A stretch of 64,000 nucleotides of DNA from Phytophthora hibernalis (GCA_012656075.1 JAAKBF010000015.1:1-64000), one strand, 5' to 3'; shown: positions 41,342 through 54,781, numbered from the stretch's first letter. Translations and numbers: made by a program. The notes: generated by a model from the letters alone, not told the origin.

Positions 41342-42658
41342 ATGATCCAGTTGAGTGTGATCGAGGCTTCGGACGCAACAATCTCGACGTCGTCGTCCGA
41401 TTCAGAGGACCAAACGTTCGTAGGACACGCCAATACCAGCAATAAGGCTTCAGAGGGAAAGGTTCCGGAGCCCAAACCAGTTTCAGCTCCGCCGACGAAA
41501 GTGCTGTTCCTCGATGGCGTTCGTGGTCTTGCAGCGATTTTGGTCGTCACGCAGCACTCAAAAGAGTACATGCAGTCGCTCAATCTTGGTGCTGTGGCGG
41601 TTGACGCGTTCTTCGTGCTGTCATCGTTCTTGCTGACGTGGCTTTTCATGAAAAAGTGCTTGAAGCTGTTGACACAAGGTGCGAGTCTTCGTACATGGTT
41701 GTTTGCGTTGATCGATTACTTCCAGAAGCGGTTCTTCCGAGTATACCCTCTTTTCGCTGTAACAGTCATCGCGGTCTCCTTCTTGTCATTCGAGGACCAG
41801 CATCGGTATTTTCTTCTGAAGGCCCCGACCGACTTTGATCTATACGAAACGTTGACTTTTGATTTCGACCATCGCTTTCATGTGCTGTGGACGCTTCCGT
41901 TGGAAATTGGCTACTACTTCGTGATCCCATTGTTTGTCTTTGCTGTGCTCGGGTTGCGACGCGCCTGGGTAATTGGGGCTGCTGTATTGGCTGTGTGGAT
42001 TGTTCACGAGGGGCTGTACGTGTATCGGACAAGTCATACACCGCTGGAACCTCACCTTCCGACCTTCTTTTCGGGATCACTGGCTGCTGTGGTGTTCGTG
42101 AAGTTGGATTCGTTGATCAAGAGAAGGGGTTTTAAATTCCGCTGGTGGCACACGCTGCTTCTACGCCTGGTTGAAGGTTTGGTCATTGCTGTTCTTTTAA
42201 GCGTGTGCTTCCTAGGCCTCTTCTTTGACTGGGTGCACGTAAACCCCATACCTGCTGCGAAAGGTTTTCCGTTTGTGAGCGCCTTGCTGACGATGGTGTT
42301 CGTGATCGAAATGATTAATCCGTCGTGCGTGTCCGCAATGTTCGAGTGGAGCGTACTCCGGTACTGGGGCAAGATTAGTTTTTCAGTCTACTTGCTCCAC
42401 AGTTTCGTTGTGTGGAACCCGACGATCAGCGCTCAGCCGAAGTACTTCAATCGATTGTTTGCTCGGATGTTTCTGACTTTGGCACTCTCCACCGCAACCT
42501 TCTACCTGATTGAGTATCCGTCGCAGTTGCTGGCGCAAAGGATTTCTCGTTTTCTCACAGCTCAAGAGAAGAAGGCATCGGGAGGTTTGATAAGGCTCAC
42601 GTGTATGGAGAAGATCAGCCTGAGAAAGCCAAGAGCTGCCGTGGAGTCGAAGTTTTGA
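41342..42658 (+). CDS. Membrane acyltransferase, acyltransferase-3 family
   Basis: A 438-residue integral membrane protein. A Ser/Asp-rich cytoplasmic start (residues 1-50) precedes FLDGVRGLAAILVVTQHS, the family's first helix with its conserved His. About ten hydrophobic segments follow. RFFRVYPLFAVTVIAVSFL and HVLWTLPLEIGYYFVIPLFV match conserved blocks, and WGKISFSVYLLHSFVVW near the C-terminus is the usual closing motif. Family members move acyl groups onto sugars or lipids across a membrane; the substrate here is unknown. The frame is intact. The next 700 bp hold a decayed copy. Confidence 0.85.
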   Translation: MIQLSVIEASDATISTSSSDSEDQTFVGHANTSNKASEGKVPEPKPVSAPPTKVLFLDGVRGLAAILVVTQHSKEYMQSLNLGAVAVDAFFVLSSFLLTWLFMKKCLKLLTQGASLRTWLFALIDYFQKRFFRVYPLFAVTVIAVSFLSFEDQHRYFLLKAPTDFDLYETLTFDFDHRFHVLWTLPLEIGYYFVIPLFVFAVLGLRRAWVIGAAVLAVWIVHEGLYVYRTSHTPLEPHLPTFFSGSLAAVVFVKLDSLIKRRGFKFRWWHTLLLRLVEGLVIAVLLSVCFLGLFFDWVHVNPIPAAKGFPFVSALLTMVFVIEMINPSCVSAMFEWSVLRYWGKISFSVYLLHSFVVWNPTISAQPKYFNRLFARMFLTLALSTATFYLIEYPSQLLAQRISRFLTAQEKKASGGLIRLTCMEKISLRKPRAAVESKF

Positions 42659-42854
42659 GTATGTTTTGGGTATGTGCATGTATGGTTGTGTGAAGTATCA
42701 TTATAAGCGCGTTGGCGGCTAACTTAAAAGACACGTCACCGGGCATTAGACTCTGGTTAACCACCTCTTGTATGCTCCTGTCGGGGCATTGGCAGTCTTA
42801 CTTTCACCCAACGTGTAATTATTGTGACAGTAAATTGAACGGAGGCGAAGTAAA

Positions 42855-43390
42855 ATGCAGCAAGACACACAAGACGCAGACTTCGAAGATGCAGTGCCCG
42901 GTCGGATTGTTTCGCGGTCAAGAAGAGTCTTCTGCATCATCGTCCGACTTCGAAAACCAGACATTGGTAGCAAGTATGAATTCATCTTCCAAAAAATTTC
43001 AGCGTCCAGGTCACCAACGCAGCAGACTCCATCAACCTAGATTTATTTCTCGATGGCGTTGATGGTTTGGTTGTCCAGCGCACAAAACGAGTTTGCACCA
43101 TCACGGAACCACTGCTGTCAACACGTTATTCTTGTTACCAGCGTTCTTGCTGGCATATCTTTCGTGAAGAAGAGCTGGATTAAGTTTTCGTACTGACCGA
43201 TTATTTCAAAGTATTTTCAAAGGCGATGCTTTCGTGTTCGTGTTGTTTGGAAGCTACATGTAGATTTACTGAGGATTTCACATTCCGCTGGGGGATTTTG
43301 TGCGTGATTGAAGGTTTGGTCATATCCATAGCACTGCTGCGAATTGTTTGCTTCCGAGGTTTGCTTTTCAACGGGTTAACTCTTTGACTA
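42855..43390 (+). pseudogene. Acyltransferase-3 paralogue, decayed tandem copy
   Basis: Short frames repeat the preceding gene in order: SSASSSDFENQTLVASMNSS corresponds to its SSSDSEDQTFVGHANTS, then LFLDGVDGL to LFLDGVRGL (about 43040-43066). At 43272-43380 FTFRWG...VIEGLVISIALLRIVCF and GLLFNG match FKFRWWHTLLLRLVEGLVIA. Large parts between are missing. It is a truncated tandem duplicate. Confidence 0.7.
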
Positions 43391-43620
43391 CCAGACCGTC
43401 CTCTTATGGACATGCAACGACCCATGCTTTTAGCCAGTAGTCAATCAGTCTTAATCAGTTTTATCCAATCACAAAACATTATTAGAGGACATTGCTAGGC
43501 CACCCAAGACTTACCGTCCCGATTATTACAGAACCATGTACAGAAACCAGCAAAGGAGGTTTACGGTACTCCTTGGACTGGCTTCATGACTAGTCATTTT
43601 CACATCGAGTGGTGGGAACG

Positions 43621-43907
43621 AAATGTATTGCGAAACGTGCTGTGAGGACCCCTGCGACTGGGAGACGTACGGAAAGGAGATTTGTGAAAGCAGAAGCCGT
43701 CTACTCAGGGTCCATACAGTTCCGCACCCACGGCGGCTGTCGAAGACGTTATACCAGTTGTACTTTTATCTCAAGTATGGCCGACTCGACACTAGTCCAG
43801 CGCAAAAGCTGCCATTGTGCATCAAACGACACCTTTCGCGTTCTCTATCACGTTCTACAGTGTATGCTTCATGCAAAATGATGCGCTACCTCCGTGCATA
43901 TAACTAA
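43621..43907 (+). CDS. Small Cys-rich hypothetical protein
   Basis: The ATG at 43623 opens 94 codons. CETCCEDPCDWETYGKEICE at the start and KTLYQLYFYLKYGRLDTSPA followed by KLPLCIKRHL form a pattern I associate with a small oomycete family of unknown function (Cys-rich head, then a helical 'Y.....KYG.L....K.P.C...' part). Relatives often have a second exon; a GT-AG pair downstream near 43905-43930 (TTTTTCAG) is possible. Confidence 0.45.
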
Positions 43908-44989
43908 CCGTGATTTTGATCGTTTTTCAGGCTACACCGATCTTCTACATTTCCACAGCGATGACTGGACCCACCAAGTGCCTCAATTGTCTACAACAAC
44001 AAAAACAAGAAGCAAGCAGAAGTGTGAATTGTCTGGTACACAGCAGACGATGGTCACTCCTTGAATGCTGGTGGGTATGTTTTCCTCGGCACGCGTAAAA
44101 GAAATCGAAGCTTGTGCTACACTTCAGTACAGCGTCGATGGCTTCACTAACGTCAGTATTTGTTTCACGGAGGCAAATGTTCAGTACAAGGCGCAGCAAA
44201 AGCTTTGGATCGGTATGGCAGGAATGCCAATGCGCTCGATCGTCTGAGCGAAGAAGATGACAACGAAACAATCATTCACCCGATAACAGTGAAGCAAGTG
44301 ACCCAAGGAGGGCCAAGGGCAATTGATGTGGTAGCTTCAACTATGATCTCTGAACCTACCTCGGACGGCACGGAGCTGCAGAAAATGGGTGCTCTACTGT
44401 TTGCACTTGAACAAAAGCTTGACCTCTTGCTCAAACAGAAGTTGTGACTGCAGTGTGATGAAATACTACCACTGTTTTACATTTTCTGCGATGTGTTAGC
44501 AGCTTCCTCTGCTCCTTCTTTCCCTTCTGCATCTATCTCCACTTCATGCCCAACGTACTTCGCTCGGGCGTCCAGCAAACGCTTGAATTGAGCTTACAAT
44601 CTTAGAAAACAGCGACGGAGGAGTTGAGACCCCTGTTGACTGCTCTTAGGTTTCCTATGGGTGCTGAGAGTGTTGGCATTATCCGTTTTGGGGTGGGTTG
44701 TGCATCTACAACAACATGATTCGATCTTGCTACCGGCGGCGCTGTTGTGGCGATTACAGATGCACATGGACACGCGTATTTCAATTGGATTTTGATGTAC
44801 ACCGCGAAGGTTTGTATTGACGATCGACACTTCAGCCGACGAGATTGAGATGGCTCGATCTGCTGCTGTCAAAACGGGCGTTGATACTACAGTGTAGCAA
44901 CGCGCGATGAAGACAACCATGAGTCCGCAAATATTGGCATTTATCCGTTATCAAATTTACCAACAGCAATGACTGACCTCATAAAGAAG
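43908..44989. other. No clear gene
   Basis: Frames at 44065-44447 and, on the minus strand, 44594-44920 lack recognisable motifs. The first might be a downstream exon of the Cys-rich gene. Confidence 0.4.
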
Positions 44990-45214
44990 CCACGCATGTG
45001 GAACGACCACGGGGCCCAAAAGCACGACTAGCAGCTTGAAGCTGACCAAAACCGCTTGTGTCAAACCGTTCAGCACCTTGGGCGGCGTCGGCAGCAATGT
45101 TTAGCCATTTGGCTAATCCAGGCAGTAGAAACCCAGAAGCCCGTATCTGACCAAACCGGCCTCGATCAGAACCAACATGAGCAACGCCAATACGGCGGCC
45201 GAGGAGTCACTCGG
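44990..45214. repeat. Diverged satellite monomers at the array edge
   Basis: CAGCTTGAAGCTGACCAAAA (45030) and similar stretches are degraded versions of the array unit. Homology rises toward 45215. Confidence 0.65.
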
Positions 45215-48200
45215 CCGTTCAACAGGATGGCCCTCCCCACGGCCACCACTGGATCAGCAACTTGATGCTGACCGAGATCGCCTCGGTTAGCAGCAAACTT
45301 GAGCGGCACCAACACGGCGGGCGCGGAGTCGTACGGCCGTTCAACAGGATGGCCCTCCCCACGGCCACCACTGGATCAGCAACTTGAAGCTGACCGAGAT
45401 CGCCTCGGTTAGCAGCAAACTTGAGCGGCACCAACACGGCGGGCGCGGAGCCGTAACAGAATGACCCTCCCCACGGCCACCACTGGATCAGCAACTTGAA
45501 GCTGACCGAGATCGCCTCGGTTAGCAGCAAACTTGAGCGGCACCAACACGGCGGGCGCGGAGGCGTACGGCCGTTCAACAGGATGACCCTCCCCACGGCC
45601 ACCACTGGATCAGCAACTTGAAGCTGACCGAGATCGCCTTGGTTAGCAGCAAACTTGAGCGGCACCAACACGGCGGGCGCGGAGGCGTACGGCCGTTCAA
45701 CAGGATGACCCTCCCCACGGCCACCACTGGATCAGCAACTTGAAGCTGACCGAGATCGCCTCGGTTAGCAGCAAACTTGAGCGGCACCAACACGGCGGGC
45801 GCGGAGTCGTACGGCCGTTCAACAGGATGGCCCTCCCCACGGCCACCACTGGATCAGCAACTTGAAGCTGACCGAGATCGCCTCGGTTAGCAGCAAACTT
45901 GAGCGGCACCAACACGGCGGGCGCGGAGGCGTACGGCCGTTCAACAGGATGACCCTCCCCACGGCCACCACTGGATCAGCAACTTGAAGCTGACCGAGAT
46001 CGCCTCGGCCAGCGGTAACTTGAGCGGCACCAACACGGCGGGCGCGGAGGCGTACGGCCGTTCAACAGAATGACCCTCCCCACGGCCACCACTGGATCAG
46101 CAACTTGAAGCTGACCGAGATCGCCTCGGTTAGCAGCAAACTTGAGCGGCACCAACACGGCGGGCGCGCAGCCGTACGGCCGTTAAACAGGATGGCCCTC
46201 CCCACGGCCACCACTGGATCAGCAACTTGAAGCTGACCGAGATCGCCTCGGCCGGCAGCAATGAGCGGCACCAACACAGCGGGCGCGGAGGCGTACGGCC
46301 GTTCAACAGAATGACCCTCCCCACGGCCACCACTGGATCAGCAACTTGAAGCTGACCGAGATCGCCTTGGTTAGCAGCAAACTTGAGCGGCGCCAACACG
46401 GCGGGCGCGGAGGCGTACGGCCGTTCAACAGAATGACCCTCCCCACGGCCACCACTGGATCAGCAACTTGAAGCTGACCGAGATCGCCTCGGTTAGCAGC
46501 AAACTTGAGCGGCACCAACACGGCGGGCGCGCAGCCGTACGGCCGTTAAACAGGATGGCCCTCCCCACGGCCACCACTGGATCAGCAACTTGAAGCTGAC
46601 CGAGATCGCCTTGGTTAGCAGCAAACTTGAGCGGCGCCAACATGGCGGGCGCGGAGGCGTACGGCCGTTCAACAGGATGGCCCTCCCCACGGCCACCACT
46701 GGATCAGCAACTTGAAGCTGACCGAGATCGCCTTGGTTAGCAGCAAACTTGAGCGGCGCCAACATGGCGGGCGCGGAGGCGTACGGCCGTTCAACAGGAT
46801 GGCCCTCCCCGGCCACCACTGGATCAGCAACTTGAAGCTGACCGAGATCGCCTCGGCTGGCAGCAAACTTGAGCGGCACCAACACGGCGGGCGCGGAGGC
46901 GTACGGCCGTTCAACAGGATGGCCCTCCCCACGGCCACCACTGGATCAGCAACTTGAAGCTGACCGAGATCGCCTCGGTTAGCAGCAAACTTGAGCGGCA
47001 CCCACACGGCGGGCGCGGAGGCGTACGGCCGTTCAACAGAATGACCCTCCCCACGGCCACCACTGGATCAGCAACTTGAAGCTGACCGAGATCGCCTCGG
47101 TTAGCAGCAAACTTGAGCGGCACCAACACGGCGGGCGCGCAGCCGTACGGCCGTTAAACAGGATGGCCCTCCCCACGGCCACCACTGGATCAGCAACTTG
47201 AAGCTGACCGAGATCGCCTCGGCCGGCAGCAATGAGCGGCACCAACACAGCGGGCGCGGAGGCGTACGGCCGTTCAACAGAATGACCCTCCCGGCCACCA
47301 CTGGATCAGCAACTTGAAGCTGCCCGAGATCGCCTTGGTTAGCAGCAAACTTGAGCGGCGCCAACACGGCGGGCGCGGAGTCATACGGCCGTTCAACAGG
47401 ATGGCCCTCCCACGGCCACCACTGGATCAGCAACTTGAAGCTGACCGAGATCGCCTCGGCCGGCAGCAATGAGCGGAACCAACACGGCGGGCGCGGAGTC
47501 ATACGGCCGTTCAACAGGATGGCCCTCCCTACGGCCACCACTGGATCAGCAACTTGAAGCTGACCGAGATCGCCTCGGTTAGCAGCAAACTTGAGCGGCA
47601 CCCACACGGCGGGCGCGGAGGCGTACGGCCGTTCAACAGGATGGCCCTCCCCACGGCCACCACTGGATCAGCAACTTGAAGCCGACCGAGATCGCCTCGG
47701 TTAGCAGCAAACTTGAGCGGCACCAACACGGCGGGCGCGGAGCCGTACGGCCGTTCAACAGGATGGCCCTCCCCACGGCCACCACTGGATCAGCAACTTG
47801 AAGCTGACCGAGATCGCCTCGGCCAGCGGTAACTTGAGCGGCACCAACACGGCGGGCGCGGAGTCATACGGCCGTTCAACAGGATGGCCCTCCCCACGGC
47901 CACCACTGGATCAGCAACTTGAAGCCGACCGAGATCGCCTCGGTTAGCAGCAAACTTGAGCGGCACCAACACGGCGGGCGCGGAGCCGTACGGCCGTTCA
48001 ACAGGATGGCCCTCCCCACGGCCACCACTGGATCAGCAACTTGAAGCTGACCGAGATCGCCTTGGTTAGCAGCAAACTTGAGCGGCGCCAACATGGCGGG
48101 CGCGGAGCCGTACGGCCGTTCAACAGGATGGCCCTCCCCACGGCCACCACTGGATCAGCAACTTGAAGCTGACCGAGATCGCCTTGGTTAGCAGCAAACT

Positions 48201-51200
48201 TGAGCGGCGCCAACATGGCGGGCGGGGAGGCGTACGGCCGTTCAACAGGATGGCCCTCCCCACGGCCACCACTGGATCAGCAACTTGAAGCTGACCGAGA
48301 TCGCCTCGGCTGGCAGCAATGAGCGTCACCAACACGGCGGGCGCGGAGGCGTACGGTCGTTCAACAGGATGGCCCTCCCCACGGCCACCACTGGATCTGC
48401 AACTTCAAGCTGACCGATATCGCCTCGGTTAGCAGCAAACTTGAGCGGCACCAACACGGCGGGCGCGGAGGCGTACGGCCGTTCAACAGAATGACCCTCC
48501 CACGGCCACCACTGGATCAGCAACTTGAAGCTGACCGATATCGCCTCGGCCAGCGGTAACGAGCGGCACCAACACGGCGGGCGCGGAGGCGTACGGCCGT
48601 TAAACAGGATGGCCCTCCCCACGGCCACCACTGGATCAGCAACTTCAAGCTGACCGAGATCGCCTTGGTTAGCAGCAAACTTGAGCGGCGCCAACATGGC
48701 GGGCGCGGAGGCGTACGGCCGTTCAACAGGATGACCCTCTCCACGGCCACCACTGGATCAGCAACTTCAAGCTGACCGAGATCGCCTTGGTTAGCAGCAA
48801 ACTAGAGCGGCGCCAACATGGCGGGCGCGGAGGCGTACGGCCGTTCAACAGGATGGCCCTCACGGCCACCACTGGATCAGCAACTTGAAGCTGACCGAGA
48901 TCGCCTCGGTCGGCAGCAATGAGCGGCACCAACACGGCGGGCGCGGAGGCGTACGGCCGTTCAACAGAATGACCCTCCCCACGGCCACCACTGGATCAGC
49001 AACTTGAAGCTGACCGAGATCGCCTTGGTTAGCAGCAAACTTGAGCGGCGCCAACATGGCGGGCGCGGAGGCGTACGGCCGTTCAACAGAATGACCCTCC
49101 CCACGGCCACCACTGGATCAGCAACTTGAAGCTGACCGATATCGCCTCGGCCGGCAGCAATGAGCGGCACCAACACGGCGGGCGCGGAGTCGTACGGCCG
49201 TTCAACAGGATGACCCTCTCCACGGCCACCACTGGATCAGCAACTTCAAGCTGACCGAGATCGCCTTGGTTAGCAGCAAACTAGAGCGGCGCCAACATGG
49301 CGGGCGCGGAGGCGTACGGCCGTTAAACAGGATGGCCCTCCCCACGGCCACCACTGGATCAGCAACTTGAAGCTGACCGATATCGCCTCGGCCGGCAGCA
49401 ATGAGCGGCACCAACACGGCGGGCGCGGAGTCGTACGGCCGTTCAACAGGATGACCCTCTCCACGGCCACCACTGGATCAGCAACTTCAAGCTGACCGAG
49501 ATCGCCTTGGTTAGCAGCAAACTAGAGCGGCGCCAACATGGCGGGCGCGGAGGCGTACGGCCGTTAAACAGGATGGCCCTCCCCACGGCCACCACTGGAT
49601 CAGCAACTTGAAGCTTACCGAGATCGCCTTGGTTAGCAGCAAACTTGAGCGGCACCAACACGGCGGGCGCGGAGTCGTACGGCCGTTCAACAGGATGGCC
49701 CTCCCCACGGTCACCACTGGATCAGCAACTTGAAGCTGACCGAGATCGCCTCGGCCAGCGGTAACCCGAGCGGCACCAACACGGCGGGCGCGGAGGCGTA
49801 CGGCCGTTAAACAGGATGGCCCTCCCCACGGCCACCACTGGATCAGCAACTTCAAGCTGACCGAGATCGCCTTGGTTAGCAGCAAACTAGAGCGGCGCCA
49901 ACATGGCGGGCGCGGAGGCGTACGGCCGTTAAACAGGATGGCCCTCCCCACGGCCACCACTGGATCAGCAACTTCAAGCTGACCGAGATCGCCTCGGCCA
50001 GCGGTAACTTGAGCAGCACCAACACGGCGGGCGCGGAGTCGTACGGCCGTTCAACAGGATGACCCTCTCCACGGCCACCACTGGATCAGCAACTTCAAGC
50101 TGACCGAGATCGCCTTGGTTAGCAGCAAACTAGAGCGGCGCCAACATGGCGGGCGCGGAGGCGTACGGCCGTTAAACAGGATGGCCCTCCCCACGGCCAC
50201 CACTGGATCAGCAACTTCAAGCTGACCGAGATCGCCTCGGCCAGCGGTAACCTGAGCAGCACCAACACGGCGGGCGCGGAGGCGTACGGCCGTTAAACAG
50301 GATGGCCCTCCCCACGGCCACCACTGGATCAGCAACTTGAAGCTGACCGAGATCGCCTCGGTCGGCAGCAATGAGCGGCACCAACACGGCGGGCGCGGAG
50401 GCGTACGGCCGTTCAACAGAATGACCCTCCCCACGGCCACCACTGGATCAGCAACTTGAAGCTGACCGAGATCGCCTCGGTCGGCAGCAATGAGCAGCAC
50501 CAACACGGCGGGCGCGGAGGCGTACGGCCGTTCAACAGAATGACCCTCCCCACGGCCACCACTGGATCAGCAACTTGAAGCTGACCGAGATCGCCTTGGT
50601 TAGCAGCAAACTTGAGCGGCGCCAACATGGCGGGCGCGGAGGCGTACGGCCGTTCAACAGAATGACCCTCCCCACGGCCACCACTGGATCAGCAACTTGA
50701 AGCTGACCGAGATCGCCTCGGTCGGCAGCAATGAGCGGCACCAACACGGCGGGCGCGGAGGCGTACGGCCGTTCAACAGAATGACCCTCCCCACGGCCAC
50801 CACTGGATCAGCAACTTGAAGCTGACCGAGATCGCCTCGGCCGGCAGCAATGAGCGGCACCAACACGGCGGGCGCGGAGGCGTACGGCCGTTCAACAGAA
50901 TGACCCTCCCCACGGCCACCACTGGATCAGCAACTTGAAGCTGACCGAGATCGCCTTGGTTAGCAGCAAACTTGAGCGGCGCCAACATGGCGGGCGCGGA
51001 GTCGTACGGTCGTTCAACAGGATGGCCCTCCCGGCCACCACTGGATCAGCAACTTGAATCTGACCGAGATCGCCTCGGCCGGCAGCAATGAGCGGCGCCA
51101 ACATGGCGGGCGCGGAGGCGTACGGCCGTTCAACAGGATGGCCCCCTTCACGGCCACCACTGGATCAGCAACTTGAAGCTGACCGAGATCGCCTCGGCCG

Positions 51201-53327
51201 GCAGCAATGAGCGGCGCCAACATGGCGGGCGCGGAGGCGTACGGCCGTTAAACAGAGATGGCCCTCACGGCCACCACTGGATCAGCAACTTGAAGCTGAC
51301 CGAGATCGCCTTGGTTAGCAGCAAACTTGAGCAGCGCCAACATGGCGGGCGCGGAGGCGTACGGCCGTTAAACAGGATGGCCCCCTTCACGGCCACCACT
51401 GGATCAGCAACTTGAAGCTGACCCAGATCGCCTCGGCCGGCAGCAATGAGCGGCACCAACACGGCGGGCGCGGAGGCGTACGGCCGTTCAACAGGATGGC
51501 CCTCCCCACGGCCACCACTGGATCAGCAACTTGAAGCTGACCGAGATCGCCTCGGCCGGCAGCAATGAGCGGCACCAACACGGCGGGCGCGGAGGCGTAC
51601 GGCCGTTCAACAGAATGACCCTCCCCACGGCCACCACTGGATCAGCAACTTGAAGCTGACCTAGATCGCCTCGGCCAGCAGCAATGAGCGGCACCAACAC
51701 GGCGGGCGCGGAGGCGTACGGCCGTTCAACAGAATGACCCTCCCCACGGCCACCACTGGATCAGCAACTTGAAGCTGACCGAGATCGCCTTGGTTAGCAG
51801 CAAACTTGAGCGGCGCCAACATGGCGGGCGCGGAGGCGTACGGCCGTTCAACAGGATGGCCCTCCCCACGGCCACCACTGGATCAGCAACTGGAAGCTGA
51901 CCGAGATCGCCTTGGTTAGCAGCAAACTTGAGCGGCGCCAACATGGCGGGCGCGGAGGCGTACGGCCGTTCAACAGGATGGCCCTCCCCACGGCCACCAC
52001 TGGATCAGCAACTTGAAGCTGACCGAGATCGCCTTGGTTAGCAGCAAACTTGAGCGGCGCCAACATGGCGGGCGCGGAGGCGTACGGCCGTTCAACAGGA
52101 TGGCCCTCCCCACGGCCACCACTGGATCAGCAACTTGAAGCTGACCGAGATCGCCTTGGTTAGCAGCAAACTTGAGCGGCGCCAACATGGCGGGCGCGGA
52201 GGCGTACGGCCGTTCAACAGGATGGCCCTCCCCACGGCCACCACTGGATCAGCAACTTGAAGCTGACCGAGATCGCCTCGGCTGGCAGCAAACTTGAGCG
52301 GCACCAACACGGCGGGCGCGGAGGCGTACGGCCGTTCAACAGGATGGCCCTCCCCACGGCCACCACTGGATCAGCAACTTGAAGCTGACCGAGATCGCCT
52401 CGGTTAGCAGCAAACTTGAGCGGCACCCACACGGCGGGCGCGGAGGCGTACGGCCGTTCAACAGGATGGCCCTCCCCGGCCACCACTGGATCAGCAACTT
52501 GAAGCTGACCGAGATCGCCTCGGTTAGCAGCAAACTTGAGCGGCACCAACACGGCGGGCGCGGAGGCGTACGGCCGTTCAACAGGATGGCCCTCCCCACG
52601 GCCACCACTGGATCAGCAACTTGAAGCTGACCGAGATCGCCTCGGTTAGCAGCAAACTTGAGCGGCACCAACACGGCGGGCGCGGAGCCGTACGGCCGTT
52701 CAACAGGATGGCCCTCCCCACGGCCACCACTGGATCAGCAACTTGAAGCTGACCGAGATCGCCTCGGTTAGCAGCAAACTTGAGCGGCACCAACACGGCG
52801 GGCGCGGAGGCGTACGGCCGTTCAACAGGATGGCCCTCCCCACGGCCACCACTGGATCAGCAACTTGAAGCTGACCGAGATCGCCTCGGTTAGCAGCAAA
52901 CTTGAGCGGCACCCACACGGCGGGCGCGGAGGCGTACGGCCGTTCAACAGGATGGCCCTCCCCACGGCCACCACTGGATCAGCAACTTGAAGCTGACCGA
53001 GATCGCCTCGGTTAGCAGCAAACTTGAGCGGCACCCACACGGCGGGCGCGGAGGCGTACGGCCGTTCAACAGGATGGCCCTCCCACGGCCACCACTGGAT
53101 CAGCAACTTGAAGCTGACCGAGATCGCCTCGGTTAGCAGCAAACTTGAGCGGCACCAACACGGCGGGCGCGGAGGCGTACGGCCGTTCAACAGAATGACC
53201 CTCCCCACGGCCACCACTGGATCAGCAACTTGAAGCTGACCGATATCGCCTCGGCCGGCAGCAATGAGCGGCACCAACACGGCGGGCGCGGAGGCGTACG
53301 GTCGTTCAACAGGATGGCCCTCCCCAC
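45215..53327. repeat. 8.1-kb tandem satellite array, about 122-bp unit
   Basis: About 67 head-to-tail copies of a unit running GGCCACCACTGGATCAGCAA ... CAGGATGGCCCTCCCCAC. Most units are 122 bp and a subset is about 119 bp. Variants differ at GCCTCGGTTAGCAGCAAACT, GCCTTGGTTAGCAGC with GGCGCCAACATGG, GCCTCGGCCGGCAGCAATGA (shortened) and GCCTCGGCCAGCGGTAACTT, and they occur in runs, as in a higher-order arrangement. 122 is not a multiple of three, so the many short minus-strand frames (LGQLQVADPVVAVGR) shift at every unit and are not treated as genes. Confidence 0.95.
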
Positions 53328-54781
53328 GCCCGATCAGCGAAAACAAAGCACACACCCGAATCCGGGTGTTGTGGTGTTGTGATTCACAGAAAACGTCGTT
53401 AGTTCGGCTTCCACGCAACAGCACAACAATTCGCCGAGTCAGGTCGGCGATGTTGGGCTTGCGCAGGGTTCCTGTCGGTTCCCTTTGCGGTTCGCCCGCC
53501 TAGCCGGGGTTCAGTTGAGTGTTGTTCCCAACAAGTACCAAGCTCCAAACTCTCCAGAGACTCGCCTGAGCGGGGCAGTCTCCGTGCAAAATCCTGTGCC
53601 CTCCACCAAAGGATGGACGGCAGCGCGCGAGCGCGTTTACAGGTCACCAGGCGCAGATTACGCCCAGCTAGGAGGTTACGGTGTCCTGGGTTGTGCAGAC
53701 CCACCGGCTCGTCGAATCGACGAGACTTGTCTTCGCTTGGTAGCGAGAAGTGCCCACCCCGGACCGACCTTGATCTCTTGGCGCTACCAGACGGCTCCCC
53801 TACAAGCTATGCCTCTCGGGGAACGACGGCAGACATAATCCAGCCCACGCAGGGACTTACCGGAAAGGTGTACGCTGTTCTTGGACTTAGAAGATTCTGC
53901 TCTGATTGTTATCTCTATGTCTTCGGAGAGCCCTTCGGGCTCTTCCTATGGTCTTCTATCGGTCCTTTACAAATATCTAATGAAATGGAGTCGTTACAGA
54001 TCTCCCTGCGACTCTTCGCTCAGCTCCGTCCCTTGGTGTCGAGCTGTTTGCCTACCTCTCGGCGACTCTTCGCTCAGATCCTGATTTATCCCCCAGTTGG
54101 TATATCTCCCTCGAGGCATATTCTCGCCAAGTCGACTTTCGCCGAGTCCAACTTTCGCCGAGTGCCGAGTCGATTATCGCCGAGTCCGTCCATCGCTGAG
54201 TCCGTCCTTCGCTGAGTCCAGCTAAGTGCGGTTCCCGATCAAGTCCGTTCCCTGTTGAGTGCGATGTATCCACTTGGCGGTGTATCCACTTGATCCTCTT
54301 GAGTGCGATGTACCAACTGGTCTAGTTTAGGCGTCCCTAGTGTAGGGTTACCCAAATTTGGATTTCCCTACAACACAACTGCCCCGGGCGTGATACGAGC
54401 CAGGCTGGTGAGTGTCTCGACCATCACTCCGCTCTCCAACTTTCCTTCGGTTGGAAATCTCGTCGAGTCAAGTGCTGTCATCTTCAGGAAGCCTGTCGAG
54501 GACGCCACCGCTTCTCTCGCTGACCAGGTACGCCTCCCGCGCTTGGCATGCTCCTTGTCCTCGCCGATGGTCATCTAACCCGCCGCGTGTGCGCTTAGCA
54601 GCTTCCCGTTGCGCCCTACACTACCGCCGCCTCGTCGAGTCGGCTTTTCACAGCGAGCTCATTTGCTTCTCAGGTGTCGTCATCTTCCTCGATCGCTGCC
54701 GTAAAAGCGCTGTTCGCACGTCGTTGGACCTCCACGCCCAAGTTTCTTCGCTCGGACCTGCTGATTGACTCATAGATGTAT
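53328..54781. other. Probable LTR/untranslated region of Gypsy element B
   Basis: The satellite unit stops inside CCCTCCCCACG, and unrelated sequence begins with CCCGATCAGCG. Short repeats of TTCGCCGAGTCC/TCGCTGAGTCC crowd 54125-54225, and GTGTATCCACTTG occurs twice near 54270-54290. No long frame with known motifs. By position this is the 3' LTR side of element B, but I could not find a second LTR to delimit it. Confidence 0.45.

Noticed and set aside
44594..44920. 108-codon minus-strand frame before the satellite
   Set aside because: No recognisable composition or motif, and no neighbour context.
45219..53424. Dozens of 60-200 codon frames on the minus strand and several on the plus strand
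   Set aside because: They are produced by the satellite repeat, change frame with each 122-bp unit and have no independent support.
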